Source of the DNA: Desulfuromusa sp.
GTDB taxonomy: Bacteria > Desulfobacterota > Desulfuromonadia > Desulfuromonadales > Geopsychrobacteraceae
Assembly: GCA_021157505.1 (NCBI GenBank)
Contig: JAGGWI010000181.1
Coordinates: forward strand, 1 to 7,847
DNA length: 7,847 bases
Direction: 5' to 3'
The stretch's first letter is position 1; each line of letters begins with the position of its first letter. Positions 1 to 6,613 of the stretch are shown here, piece after piece. The notes under the pieces are model-generated. The model saw only the letters and a program-made list of their open reading frames with translations. It had not been told where the DNA came from and searched no databases. The translations under genes were made by a program, and so were the position numbers.

Positions 1-1
1 A

Positions 2-706
2 CCCGAAGCGACCCCGGTAAAAAAGAAACCGGCGGTTAAGCCGAAAGTAAAGCCCAAGCCCAAACCGGCAGTCAAACCGAAACTGATTCCACCAAAACCT
101 AAACCAGTTCCGGTTAAACCGAAACCGATTCCACCCAAACCCAAACCGGTGCCGGTGAAGCCTAAGCCTGTACCAAAGCCGACTCCGACAAAGAAGAAGC
201 CGCAGCCTAAGCCTGCTCCAAAACCTGCAGTGAGCAAAGCTCAAGAAAATGCTCTAGAGATGCGGTTGAAAAAAATGCGAGCAGCGCAGCAGAAAAAAGC
301 CAGTGAGCAGGCTCGAAAAGACCGGATCGCTGCTCTTAAGGCAGATGCTCTTGCCGAAAGCAGTAAGGTTCGCTCTCCCATTGCTGATGCTCCAGTTGGA
401 ATGGCGGATGGTACCGGGGATGAAGCGGGTGTCAGTGCCATTGCTTTTGTTCAGGAATTTATTCAGCAGCAATGGAACTTTTCAAAGTACCAGGCGGCAG
501 GACATCCAGAAGCTGAGGTACAATTGTTTTACAATGCTGCTGGAACATTGCTCCACTATAAATTTCTGAAAGAGTCAGGAAATAAAGTTTTTGACGAATC
601 ATTACGTCGGGCCATTGTAAAATCGAAACAATTGCCCCAGGAGCTTCCGGAAGCAATGCCATTTGAAATAGTATTTAACCTTAAGGATATGTTGGCTAAA
701 CCATGA
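2..706 (+). CDS. tolA: TolA/TonB-like periplasm-spanning protein, 5' end outside window
   Basis: The frame is open from the left edge to the TGA at 704-706, giving 234 visible residues. The N-terminus, with the expected inner-membrane anchor, lies upstream. Visible residues 1 to about 76 are a Lys/Pro-rich rod with repeated KPKPVPVKPKP and KPIPP units. Residues about 77-120 are a charged Ala/Lys/Glu helical stretch. Residues about 145-229 match a TonB/TolA C-terminal domain: FVQEFIQQQW, then VQLFYNAAGTLLHYKFLKES, GNKVFDESLRRAI, and a closing FEIVFNL strand. In Tol-Pal systems TolA is anchored by TolQR in the inner membrane and its C-terminal domain reaches TolB and Pal at the outer membrane, using the proton motive force. 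The stop overlaps the tolB start (ATGA), so the two are translationally coupled. It could be labelled TonB from the domain alone; its place directly before tolB and pal makes TolA the better call. A GTG at 149 is not a credible start because the same repeat continues upstream. Confidence 0.87.
   Translation, partial: PEATPVKKKPAVKPKVKPKPKPAVKPKLIPPKPKPVPVKPKPIPPKPKPVPVKPKPVPKPTPTKKKPQPKPAPKPAVSKAQENALEMRLKKMRAAQQKKASEQARKDRIAALKADALAESSKVRSPIADAPVGMADGTGDEAGVSAIAFVQEFIQQQWNFSKYQAAGHPEAEVQLFYNAAGTLLHYKFLKESGNKVFDESLRRAIVKSKQLPQELPEAMPFEIVFNLKDMLAKP
75..174 (+). repeat. Lys/Pro-coding tandem repeat inside tolA
   Basis: A degenerate unit of about 42 nt (codons for KPKP[VL]xPVKPKPIPP) recurs: part at 75-94, a full copy at about 95-136, and a partial copy at 137-174. 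Copies differ mostly at third positions (aaacct/aaacccaa/aagcct). This encodes the stiff, extended linker typical of TonB/TolA proteins and could expand or contract by slippage. Confidence 0.65.
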
Positions 707-2010
707 AACATTTCAAAATATACGTTTTAAATATCATTTTTGCCTGTTTGCTCTGTTCTCCAGCAGTTGCTGCCAGAATTGAAATCAGTTCTCCGGGGGA
801 GCAAACCATTCCCCTTGCGATGACTCGGTTGTTGCCCATGGGAGTAGGAGCCGCACGGCCAGCGGTGGCGACGGAGTTTCAGCAGGTTCTGCAGGGGGAT
901 CTGGAGCTTTCTGGACTATTTGATCTGACTGACCCCGCCTCTTTCTTGAGCGATGCAGACAAACTAGGATTGCGGCGTAATGAGATTGACTTTTACCAGT
1001 GGCGGATGCTCGGGGCTGAGGCGTTGTTCAAGGGGGGATACAGTGTTACCGCGGGCAAGTTGACCATTGAGTTGCGACTTTTTGATGTCATTACCCAGCG
1101 ACTGTTAACCGGACGGAACTATAGTGGCAAGGTGACGGATGTGCGTAAAATTGCCCATACCTTTGCTGATCAGGTGCTGAAAAGCCTGACCGGCGAAAAA
1201 GGGCCGTTTTCTACTAAAATTGCCTATATTTCCAAGCGGACCGGTCATAAAGAGCTTTATTTGATGGATGTCGATGGCTATAAGCCAATGCGTATGACCA
1301 ACCATCGCTCTATCGTTCTGAACCCCGACTTTTCCCCAACCCGCAAAGAGTTGATTTTTACTTCATACAGCAAAGGGAATCCCGATCTCTACCGTAAGGA
1401 AATCTATACCGGGCGTGAGTCACGTTTGTCGCTCAAGCCGGGGTTGAATGTTGCTGGACGCTACAGTCCGGATGGTCGCGAGATTGCCCTGACTCTGTCA
1501 AAGGACAAAAATTCAGAAATCTATCTGCTGGGGACCGATGGAACTATTCATCGACGGTTGACCAACCACTATAGTATCGATATCGATCCAACCTGGAGTC
1601 CGAAAGGGAACAAGATCGCTTTTGTTTCTGATCGTCGCGGCAATCCCAATATTTTTATTGTTGATATTCATACTCTGGAAGTGACTCGCTTGACCTTTGA
1701 AGGGAAATATAATGCGACCCCGGCCTGGAGCCCGAAAGGGGACAGGATTGCTTACTCCCGAATGGATAACGGTGTATTTAATATTTTTACCATTCGTGAG
1801 GATGGAACGGATGAACGACAGTTGACCTTCGGTAAGGGGAGTAAAGAACATCCGCGCTGGAGTCCGGATGGGCGGTTTTTGATCTACTCCAATGACCTCA
1901 ACGGTGGGGAAAAATCGATCTGGATTATGCGGGCAGATGGAACTGGAGGGAGGAAAATTTCGGCCACTGGCGGCAATGATTCTCATCCTGCGTGGTCTCA
2001 TCGTTGGTAG
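703..2010 (+). CDS. tolB: TolB, periplasmic beta-propeller of the Tol-Pal system
   Basis: The 435-residue product is close to the usual TolB length of about 430. A Sec signal peptide is visible (KHFK, hydrophobic core to about residue 20, then AVAA with cleavage near 24). An N-terminal TolB domain follows (residues about 26-160, beginning RIEISSPGEQTIPLA). The C-terminal part is a six-bladed propeller with repeated blade signatures: IAYISKRTGHKELYLMDVDG, NPDFSPTRKEL, GRYSPDGREIALT, PTWSPKGNKIAFVSDR, PAWSPKGDRIAYS, PRWSPDGRFLIYS and HPAWS. TolB works in the periplasm, binding Pal and being contacted by TolA's C-terminal domain, during outer-membrane constriction at division. The start at 703 overlaps the tolA stop. 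There is no close Shine-Dalgarno (an AAGGA lies about 15 nt upstream), so coupled re-initiation is likely. Nothing is broken or missing. Confidence 0.96.
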   Translation: MKHFKIYVLNIIFACLLCSPAVAARIEISSPGEQTIPLAMTRLLPMGVGAARPAVATEFQQVLQGDLELSGLFDLTDPASFLSDADKLGLRRNEIDFYQWRMLGAEALFKGGYSVTAGKLTIELRLFDVITQRLLTGRNYSGKVTDVRKIAHTFADQVLKSLTGEKGPFSTKIAYISKRTGHKELYLMDVDGYKPMRMTNHRSIVLNPDFSPTRKELIFTSYSKGNPDLYRKEIYTGRESRLSLKPGLNVAGRYSPDGREIALTLSKDKNSEIYLLGTDGTIHRRLTNHYSIDIDPTWSPKGNKIAFVSDRRGNPNIFIVDIHTLEVTRLTFEGKYNATPAWSPKGDRIAYSRMDNGVFNIFTIREDGTDERQLTFGKGSKEHPRWSPDGRFLIYSNDLNGGEKSIWIMRADGTGGRKISATGGNDSHPAWSHRW

Positions 2011-2036
2011 GATATGGTTCTCCCTGTAAACGGGTG

Positions 2037-2064
2037 TTGTTTTTATGTTGGTCTTCTGTATAAT
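2037..2064 (+). promoter_or_regulatory. Candidate sigma-70-type promoter for pal
   Basis: TTGTTT at 2037-2042 and a perfect TATAAT at 2059-2064 are separated by 16 bp, within the 97-bp gap between tolB and pal. Transcription would start near 2071, about 57 nt before the pal start. A separate promoter would let Pal, which is abundant, be made in excess over the Tol proteins. This comes from sequence match only. Confidence 0.5.
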
Positions 2065-2111
2065 GGCTCGAATAGTTGGAAATCTTTGTTTTTAAATTGA
2101 TCGCAAATGCG

Positions 2112-2118
2112 AAAGGAG
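2112..2118 (+). promoter_or_regulatory. Ribosome binding site fixing the pal start
   Basis: AAAGGAG lies 9 nt before the ATG at 2128. The in-frame ATG at 2107 sits upstream of this site with no Shine-Dalgarno of its own and would put charged residues ahead of the signal peptide. The start at 2128 is therefore preferred. Confidence 0.8.
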
Positions 2119-2127
2119 TGGTTTATC

Positions 2128-2682
2128 ATGTTGAAATCTAACATTACCCGTCTGGTGGTGATGCTCTTTGTCCTGACCCTGTTGGCTTCAGGATGTGCTA
2201 AAAAACCGGTTGAGGAACAACCCGCAGAACCGACTCAGGTTGAAGTAACTCAGGAACAACAACCTGCCGCTGTTACTGAGCAAGCAGTTACTGATACGTC
2301 TGCCTATGATGCTGCCGCTGCTGCTAGAACTGCTGAGCGTGCTGCTGCCAAAGGTTTAGAGCGAATTCAATTTGATTTCGACCAGTATGTTCTGACCGCT
2401 AACGCTAAAAGCACTCTGGTAAGCAATGCCGGTTTACTGAGAGCTGCCCCGGCGATTAAAATTTTGATCGAAGGACATTGTGATGAGCGCGGTTCTGACG
2501 AATATAACCTGGCTCTGGGTGAGAAACGTGCTTTAGCTACCAAGGATTATCTGATCTCTCTCGGTGTTGCTGCTGATCGCATGAGTGTTATCTCTTATGG
2601 TGAAGAGATGCCTATCGATTCTGCTCATACCAAGGAAGCTTGGGCTAAGAACCGTCGCGCTAATTTTAAAGTTAAGCGTTAA
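2128..2682 (+). CDS. pal: Pal, peptidoglycan-associated outer-membrane lipoprotein
   Basis: The 184-residue product begins with a lipoprotein signal peptide. The lipobox LLASGC places the acylated cysteine at residue 23, and Ala follows it (no Asp at +2, consistent with outer-membrane sorting). A Glu/Gln/Pro/Ala-rich linker (24-77) leads to an OmpA-like domain (about 78-184): IQFDFDQYVLT, IEGHCDERGSDEYNLALGEK, RALATKDYL and a final NRRANF. Asp119 and Arg134 are the residues expected to contact meso-diaminopimelate in peptidoglycan. Pal is tethered in the outer membrane, binds the cell wall, and exchanges with TolB during Tol-driven constriction. It follows tolB after 117 nt with a candidate promoter of its own and is followed at once by a strong terminator. 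Confidence 0.96.
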   Translation: MLKSNITRLVVMLFVLTLLASGCAKKPVEEQPAEPTQVEVTQEQQPAAVTEQAVTDTSAYDAAAAARTAERAAAKGLERIQFDFDQYVLTANAKSTLVSNAGLLRAAPAIKILIEGHCDERGSDEYNLALGEKRALATKDYLISLGVAADRMSVISYGEEMPIDSAHTKEAWAKNRRANFKVKR

Positions 2683-2703
2683 TCTGTATTTTTAATCAAT
2701 CGG

Positions 2704-2735
2704 GGCCGCTCAGCAATCAATGAGCGGCCTTTTTT
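2704..2735 (+). terminator. Strong intrinsic terminator after pal
   Basis: A perfect 9-bp G/C-rich stem (GGCCGCTCA at 2704-2712, TGAGCGGCC at 2721-2729) with an 8-nt loop is followed directly by six T residues. This is a textbook rho-independent terminator, 22 nt after the pal stop and 27 nt before the cpoB start. Confidence 0.93.
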
Positions 2736-2748
2736 GTTTCAGGTTTCC

Positions 2749-2754
2749 GGGAGG
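2749..2754 (+). promoter_or_regulatory. Ribosome binding site fixing the cpoB start
   Basis: GGGAGG lies 7 nt before the ATG at 2762. The earlier in-frame ATG at 2720 falls inside the terminator loop region and would add 14 residues ahead of an otherwise perfect lipoprotein signal peptide, so 2762 is chosen. Confidence 0.85.
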
Positions 2755-2761
2755 TTATCCA

Positions 2762-3562
2762 ATGCGCTTCATATTAATATTGTCGAGTTTATTGTTACTG
2801 GCCGGGTGCGTACCCCCAACTGAGAATCAGTTGCGAATGGATAATGACCTGGAACAAATGAAGCGCCGTCTGGCTCGCCTGGAAGTGCAGGAGGTGGAGA
2901 CCTCACAATCTGAAAAGGCCGGTGGCGACACGCAACTGCGTCAGGTTGCTGAGTTACAGGCGGGACTTGATAATCTGCGGGTAGAATTTCAGTCAATTAA
3001 TGGTCGAATGGATGATTTAGGTCGGGATAACCGGACATTAATCGATGAGCTGGAATTGATCAAAGATGATATGGGATTACAGTTGAGCTCCTTTTCCAGC
3101 CGGGTCGAAGAGCTGGAACAGCAAGCATCCAGGCAAACGACAATGGTGCAACCTCTGCAACCAGCAGAGCAAAAGAAGGAACCGGTACTGACCGCAGAAC
3201 AACTCTACCAGAATGCTCTTGAACTGATTCGAAACCAGAAAAAATTTGCTGAAGGGCGCGAAATGCTCGAGTCCTTTATCAAAAAGTACCCGGAACATGA
3301 TTTATATATCAACGCTCTTTACTGGATTGGTGAAGCCTATTACGGTGAAAAGAAGTATGAATCCGCTATTTTACAGTTTCAGGATGTTATCAGCAAATAT
3401 CCATCCAATGCCAAGGCTTCTGCGGCGATGCTAAAACAGGCACTGGCTTTTAATGCCCTGGGAGATGGAGAAAATGCCAGGACAACAATGCAAAAATTGA
3501 TAGAGGAATATCCCAGTTCACCGCAAGTCACTCCGGCGAAAAAGTATTTAGAAAAAAACTGA
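2762..3562 (+). CDS. cpoB: CpoB/YbgF, Tol-Pal accessory protein with coiled coil and TPRs, here a lipoprotein
   Basis: The 266-residue product starts with RFILILSSLLLLAGC, a lipoprotein signal with acylation at Cys16. Residues about 20-125 are heptad-like and charged (EQMKRRLARLEVQ, LQAGLDNLRVEFQ, IDELELIKDDM, SRVEELEQQ), the N-terminal coiled coil that trimerises the family. A Gln/Pro/Lys linker (about 126-143) leads to three TPR-like repeats: residues 146-178 (YQNALELIRNQKKFAEGREM), 183-215 (ALYWIGEAYYGEKKYESAIL) and 220-252, each ending in a YP turn. In E. coli CpoB is a soluble periplasmic protein that coordinates peptidoglycan synthesis by PBP1B with Tol-Pal constriction; that role is carried over by family and position. 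The lipid anchor is a difference from the E. coli protein. It sits just past the pal terminator, so expression probably relies on read-through. Confidence 0.93.
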   Translation: MRFILILSSLLLLAGCVPPTENQLRMDNDLEQMKRRLARLEVQEVETSQSEKAGGDTQLRQVAELQAGLDNLRVEFQSINGRMDDLGRDNRTLIDELELIKDDMGLQLSSFSSRVEELEQQASRQTTMVQPLQPAEQKKEPVLTAEQLYQNALELIRNQKKFAEGREMLESFIKKYPEHDLYINALYWIGEAYYGEKKYESAILQFQDVISKYPSNAKASAAMLKQALAFNALGDGENARTTMQKLIEEYPSSPQVTPAKKYLEKN

Positions 3563-3587
3563 CATTGTCAGATTGATAATCAAGATT

Positions 3588-3627
3588 AAAATAGCAGGGT
3601 GGTCTGTTGAGACTGCTCTGCTATTTT
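3588..3627. terminator. Bidirectional terminator between convergent cpoB and antiporter genes
   Basis: The arms 3588-3604 (starting AAAATAGCAG) and 3611-3627 (ending CTGCTATTTT) form a 17-bp stem with three G-U pairs and a 6-nt loop. The outer A/T pairs supply T-rich 3' tails in both directions. The right arm touches the stop codon of the - strand antiporter gene. The position between two gene ends supports service to both. Confidence 0.85.
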
Positions 3628-5363
3628 TATTTCTCCAGGTTTGTTTGCCGGAATGCTGCAAGGACGTCGTTCTGACTGAGAATGCCGAGTAATTTTTTTG
3701 GCTCTTCCGGATCAATAACCGGGAAGTAGCTGATATTGCGCTTTTTTTGCAAGGTTTTTAATGCTTCACGCAGGGGGATATCGGGAGGAATAGAGTGGTG
3801 TGGTAGCGACACCAGATCGCGGGCAACCAATAATCCTGAGAGGGATTGATCAAAAAGGAGGTTGCGAATTTCTGTATAGTTAATAATGCCGACAAAATTT
3901 TGTTCATCATCAACAACTGGAAATCGGTCGTAGCGGCTGTGGGCGATGATATTTAAGAGTTCTTGAAATGGGGTGCCATGATGGATGGTTTCAACATTGT
4001 GCCGCATGACATGGCGAACCAGGATATCACCCGGATTGTCCAGATTATGTCCAGCAGGAAGGCCAAGATTATTGCGAAAATGGTTGGCAACACTATGCAG
4101 CCCTTCCACGCCACTTTGCGGCGCTCGCTTACGTAATAATGAGAGTAATGGAACCTCTCCCGATTTAACCAATCCACAGCGAACTGCCAAGGGACCGATC
4201 AGCTCAAAGATTACAACTGAGCCAAGGATGATCGTTTCAACCAGTTTTCCACCTTCAGGCCACTGTCTGGATAGTGTCGCCGCGAGTCCGATAGCCATCC
4301 CGGCCTGGGCCAGTAAAGTCATGCCGACATAGGTCTGTTCACGCTGCCCAAACTTACCCCAGCTGGCACCAAAAGAGCTACCGGCAAGCTTTCCGCAGGT
4401 TCTGGCAAAAACATAGGTGATACCGAGCAGGCCAATATGTGCCAGAGTGTCAATATGCAAGTTGGCTCCGGCGAGGACAAAAAATACGACATAGAGGGGG
4501 TAGTCAATTTCATTCAGGGCTTTTAGCAGTCGCTCCCAACGGGGTGAGCTGTCTGCCAGAATCATCCCTAAAGCCATACAGGATAGAAGCGGCTCCAGCC
4601 CTAGAGAACGGCTGATAACCGCAACTGCAGTGACGCCACCGAGCAGCAGAATTTTATGTTCACTGGGTAACTCCAGTCGTTGAGCCCAGATTGACATCAG
4701 GAGACCGAACGAACCACCTAGCAGTAAAGGGGTGCTCAGTTGATAAAAAATTGAGAGGAATCCCCCATCGGGAGAGACCAGTAATTGTGCAGCAATGGTA
4801 AAAGCAAAGACCGAAAATAGGTTATTCAGACTCACCAGCGTTAATACTAATCTGGTAATTGGCCCTTCAGCTTCATACTCACGCACCACCATCAAGGTCG
4901 CTGCGGGAGCTGTGGCGATGCTGATGGTTCCGGTAAATACACCAAACAGCAGGGATGTCTGACCAAGGCTGTATCCGGTGATCGTATACATCAGCATGAA
5001 CTGATTGACGCCAAAAATGGAAAGGCCCACCAGCAGGCCGGTAAGGATTACTTCAGTCAGTGAAAAAATGAAGATTCGCTGTTTCCAGCGGCGTAGATTT
5101 TCAGTCCGTAATTGTCCACCAATGTTCATCAGAATTAATGCCAGGGCTACGTCTGAAATCAGACTCAACTCTCCCAAAGCCTGGTGAGAGAGCAGCTGTG
5201 GCAGGTTAAAGAGCTCGGCGAAAGAGGGGCCAACTAACAGTCCCGCTAACAGATAACCGGTGACCCGGGGAATCCGGCAGAAAGCGGCAATCCGGCCACC
5301 AATCAGAGCGGCAATCAGGATAATGGACAGTGCGGAAATTACTTGAAAAGAATCTGTAGGCAT
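3627..5363 (-). CDS. CPA2/Kef-type cation:proton antiporter-like membrane protein with C-terminal CBS pair
   Basis: The 578-residue product has two parts. Residues about 5-400 are a dozen or so hydrophobic spans in the Na+/H+ exchanger fold, including RIPRVTGYLLAGLLVGPS (about 31-47), typical of CPA2/Kef proteins, and FTGTISIATAPAATLMVV (143-160). Residues about 448-502 and 514-572 are two CBS motifs (FPVVDDEQNFVGIINYTEI and FPVIDPEEPKKLLGILSQND), which in other transporters bind adenine nucleotides and gate transport. There is no TrkA-N/RCK domain, unlike KefB/KefC. At the usual ion-binding position on the span after the APAATL stretch the protein has Asn180-Asn181 (SLNNLFSVF), where exchangers normally keep an Asp as the second residue. 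Substrate and even transport are therefore uncertain. The initiating ATG has only a weak upstream GGGT. The gene is convergent with cpoB and divergent from the hydrolase gene; no functional link to either is evident. Confidence 0.85.
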   Translation of the reverse strand: MPTDSFQVISALSIILIAALIGGRIAAFCRIPRVTGYLLAGLLVGPSFAELFNLPQLLSHQALGELSLISDVALALILMNIGGQLRTENLRRWKQRIFIFSLTEVILTGLLVGLSIFGVNQFMLMYTITGYSLGQTSLLFGVFTGTISIATAPAATLMVVREYEAEGPITRLVLTLVSLNNLFSVFAFTIAAQLLVSPDGGFLSIFYQLSTPLLLGGSFGLLMSIWAQRLELPSEHKILLLGGVTAVAVISRSLGLEPLLSCMALGMILADSSPRWERLLKALNEIDYPLYVVFFVLAGANLHIDTLAHIGLLGITYVFARTCGKLAGSSFGASWGKFGQREQTYVGMTLLAQAGMAIGLAATLSRQWPEGGKLVETIILGSVVIFELIGPLAVRCGLVKSGEVPLLSLLRKRAPQSGVEGLHSVANHFRNNLGLPAGHNLDNPGDILVRHVMRHNVETIHHGTPFQELLNIIAHSRYDRFPVVDDEQNFVGIINYTEIRNLLFDQSLSGLLVARDLVSLPHHSIPPDIPLREALKTLQKKRNISYFPVIDPEEPKKLLGILSQNDVLAAFRQTNLEK

Positions 5364-5504
5364 GACAACCCGGTGTTAAAGTAAGGTGACTATTTTTGTT
5401 TTAAGATGGTTTTTATAATATCATGTTTGTTATCAAATAGTGTTGGAAATGAAATTGTTGAGTTGTTACTGTTAGCGGGTATGCAAAAGAAAGGGGAAAT
5501 GACT
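5364..5504. promoter_or_regulatory. Divergent intergenic region with likely promoters for antiporter and hydrolase
   Basis: The 141-bp gap between two divergent starts must hold both promoters. A TATAAT lies at 5414-5419 on the + strand, but no good -35 is spaced 16-18 bp before it (TTGTTT at 5396 is only 12 bp away), so the exact promoter is not defined. No palindrome strong enough to name an operator is seen. Confidence 0.35.
5491..5497 (+). promoter_or_regulatory. Ribosome binding site deciding the hydrolase start
   Basis: AAGGGGA lies 7-8 nt before the ATG at 5505. Other in-frame ATGs at 5406, 5481 and 5499 lack a properly spaced Shine-Dalgarno; the one at 5499 is only 2 nt after the G run. 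The homology-like part also begins just after 5505, which supports the shorter form. Confidence 0.75.
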
Positions 5505-6254
5505 ATGGCAACCACTCCAGTCTCTCTTTGTTGTGTTGGAACCGGAGATGCGTTTGGTAGTGGCGGACGCTTGAACAGCTGTTTTCATCTTGCTGCTGCC
5601 GGTGAACAGATATTGCTTGATTGCGGCTGTTCCAGTTTGATCGGAATGCAACGTTGTGGGATCAAGCCCGCTGAAATTGATACCGTTATTATCAGCCATC
5701 TTCATGGTGATCATTTTGGTGGAATTCCCTTTTTATTACTGGAAGGGAAGTATGTCAGCCAGCGGACCAGACCTTTGACCCTGATCGGGCCACCGGGATT
5801 ACAGCAGCGAGTTGAGGCTGTAGCAGAAGTACTTTATCCGGGAGCTTTCGGCCAGAAACTTAACTTTCCCATTGAATACCGATTGCTGGATCCAAACAGG
5901 CCGTTACAGATAAATTCCGCACAGATTGAATGTTTTCAGGTTAAGCATGGCGGCAGTCAGCATGTCTATGGATTACGTGTTGAGGTGGCTGGGAAAGTTA
6001 TCAGTTATACGGGTGATACGGAATGGACTGAGAGTTTGATTCCCCTGGCGCAAGGGAGTGATATTCTGATCGCGGAATGTTTTGCTTATGACCAGCCAGT
6101 TCCTTCTCATCTGGATTATTTGACCCTGTTGCAGAAGAGAAATCAGTTGGATTGTCGCAGGTTGATGCTCACCCACATGGGGGCGGCGATGCTTGCACAC
6201 ATCGACCAACTGGAAATTGAAACCCTTAATGACGGGGACATAATAGTGCTCTAA
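5505..6254 (+). CDS. Metallo-beta-lactamase-fold hydrolase (RNase Z-like subgroup), function unknown
   Basis: The 249-residue product has the fold's motifs in order: an N-terminal strand CCVGTGDAFGSGGRLNSCF, LLDCGC at 37-42, HLHGDH at 65-70 (His65, His67, Asp69, His70), His148 in VKHGG, Asp171 in YTGDTEW, and His224 in LTHMG. Together these supply the ligands for two metal ions, so the active site looks intact. The TGxGDAF start, the SHLHGDHFGG motif and the overall size resemble the RNase Z/AtsA-like MBL group, but the flexible arm of true tRNase Z is not apparent, so I would not call it rnz. There is no signal peptide, so it is probably cytoplasmic. Likely activity is hydrolysis of a phosphodiester, ester or lactone; the substrate cannot be read from the sequence. 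It is divergent from the antiporter gene and stands alone, ended by the palindrome at 6263-6311. Confidence 0.88.
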   Translation: MATTPVSLCCVGTGDAFGSGGRLNSCFHLAAAGEQILLDCGCSSLIGMQRCGIKPAEIDTVIISHLHGDHFGGIPFLLLEGKYVSQRTRPLTLIGPPGLQQRVEAVAEVLYPGAFGQKLNFPIEYRLLDPNRPLQINSAQIECFQVKHGGSQHVYGLRVEVAGKVISYTGDTEWTESLIPLAQGSDILIAECFAYDQPVPSHLDYLTLLQKRNQLDCRRLMLTHMGAAMLAHIDQLEIETLNDGDIIVL

Positions 6255-6262
6255 CGGGCTGC

Positions 6263-6311
6263 TAAACGCAAAGCGGGGACAGAATTCAATTCTGTCCCCG
6301 CTTTGCGTTTA
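6263..6311. repeat. 49-bp perfect palindrome, REP/REPIN-like element
   Basis: Two perfect 24-bp arms (TAAACGCAAAGCGGGGACAG then AATT, and its reverse complement) flank a single C at 6287. The inner GGGGACAGAATT...AATTCTGTCCCC core is like the repeated intergenic palindromes associated with REP-associated (IS200-like, Y1) transposases, by recollection of the family; no transposase gene is in the window. It lies between the convergent ends of the hydrolase gene and the small-protein genes, where a hairpin of this strength could also block transcription, though neither side carries a T run. Confidence 0.7.
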
Positions 6312-6329
6312 ACTGTCTTTCGCTTTTGT

Positions 6330-6551
6330 TTAGTTCTTTACAGCAACTGTCTTGCGAGATCCTTGAACCGCAGCTTTAGTCATACCGAACAGGGTCAGTA
6401 CAGCAGGAACCAGTTGCGCAACGATGATCAGGGCACAGAAACCGACAAACAACAGAACCAGAATGCCACTGTTATAGGTCTGGGCGGTATCGATGGCAAA
6501 GGCTGGTACAGCGAAGAGGGTCAGGCTCAGTGTCGTGATGATTGCTTTCAT
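6330..6551 (-). CDS. Small exported single-span membrane protein, paralogue of its upstream neighbour
   Basis: The 73-residue product has a Sec signal peptide ending AVPAFA (cleavage after residue 19), a short polar stretch (IDTAQTYNS), and one long hydrophobic segment at about 29-56 containing LFVGFCALIIVAQLVPA. A short basic tail follows (KAAVQGSRKTVAVKN). AAGGAG lies 8 nt before the start. It is clearly related to the product encoded just upstream on the same strand, sharing LFVGF-ALII--QLVPA. The 62-bp gap between them has no obvious terminator, so they probably form one transcription unit. I know similar short proteins from Geobacter-like genomes only as uncharacterised. The mature form would be an inner-membrane peptide of about 54 residues; function unknown. 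Confidence 0.78.
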   Translation of the reverse strand: MKAIITTLSLTLFAVPAFAIDTAQTYNSGILVLLFVGFCALIIVAQLVPAVLTLFGMTKAAVQGSRKTVAVKN

Positions 6552-6613
6552 GGTGAATCTCCTTTTGAATTTTTAAAATTGAGTTAAGTTTTATATCTTC
6601 AGTTGGTTATCGT

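Noticed and set aside
75..174. Tandem repeats considered as a CRISPR or other array.
   Set aside because: The units are contiguous, in frame and encode Lys/Pro residues of the TolA linker, with no spacers.
1513..2001. 162-codon - strand ORF opposite tolB.
   Set aside because: It is a shadow of tolB: the + strand encodes clear propeller repeats over the same bases, and the antisense product resembles nothing known.
2021..2045. Possible terminator after tolB (CCC-TGTAAAC-GGG, then T-rich).
   Set aside because: The stem is only three base pairs and the T stretch is displaced; too weak to call.
4363..4378. CTGGCACC...GAGC resembling a sigma-54 promoter on the + strand.
   Set aside because: It lies inside the antiporter coding region, the -12 block is poor, and no gene starts downstream on that strand.
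5406..5504. Longer N-terminus for the hydrolase, starting at 5406.
   Set aside because: The extra residues (beginning MVFIISCLLSNSV) look like translated intergenic DNA, and the good ribosome site is placed for the ATG at 5505.
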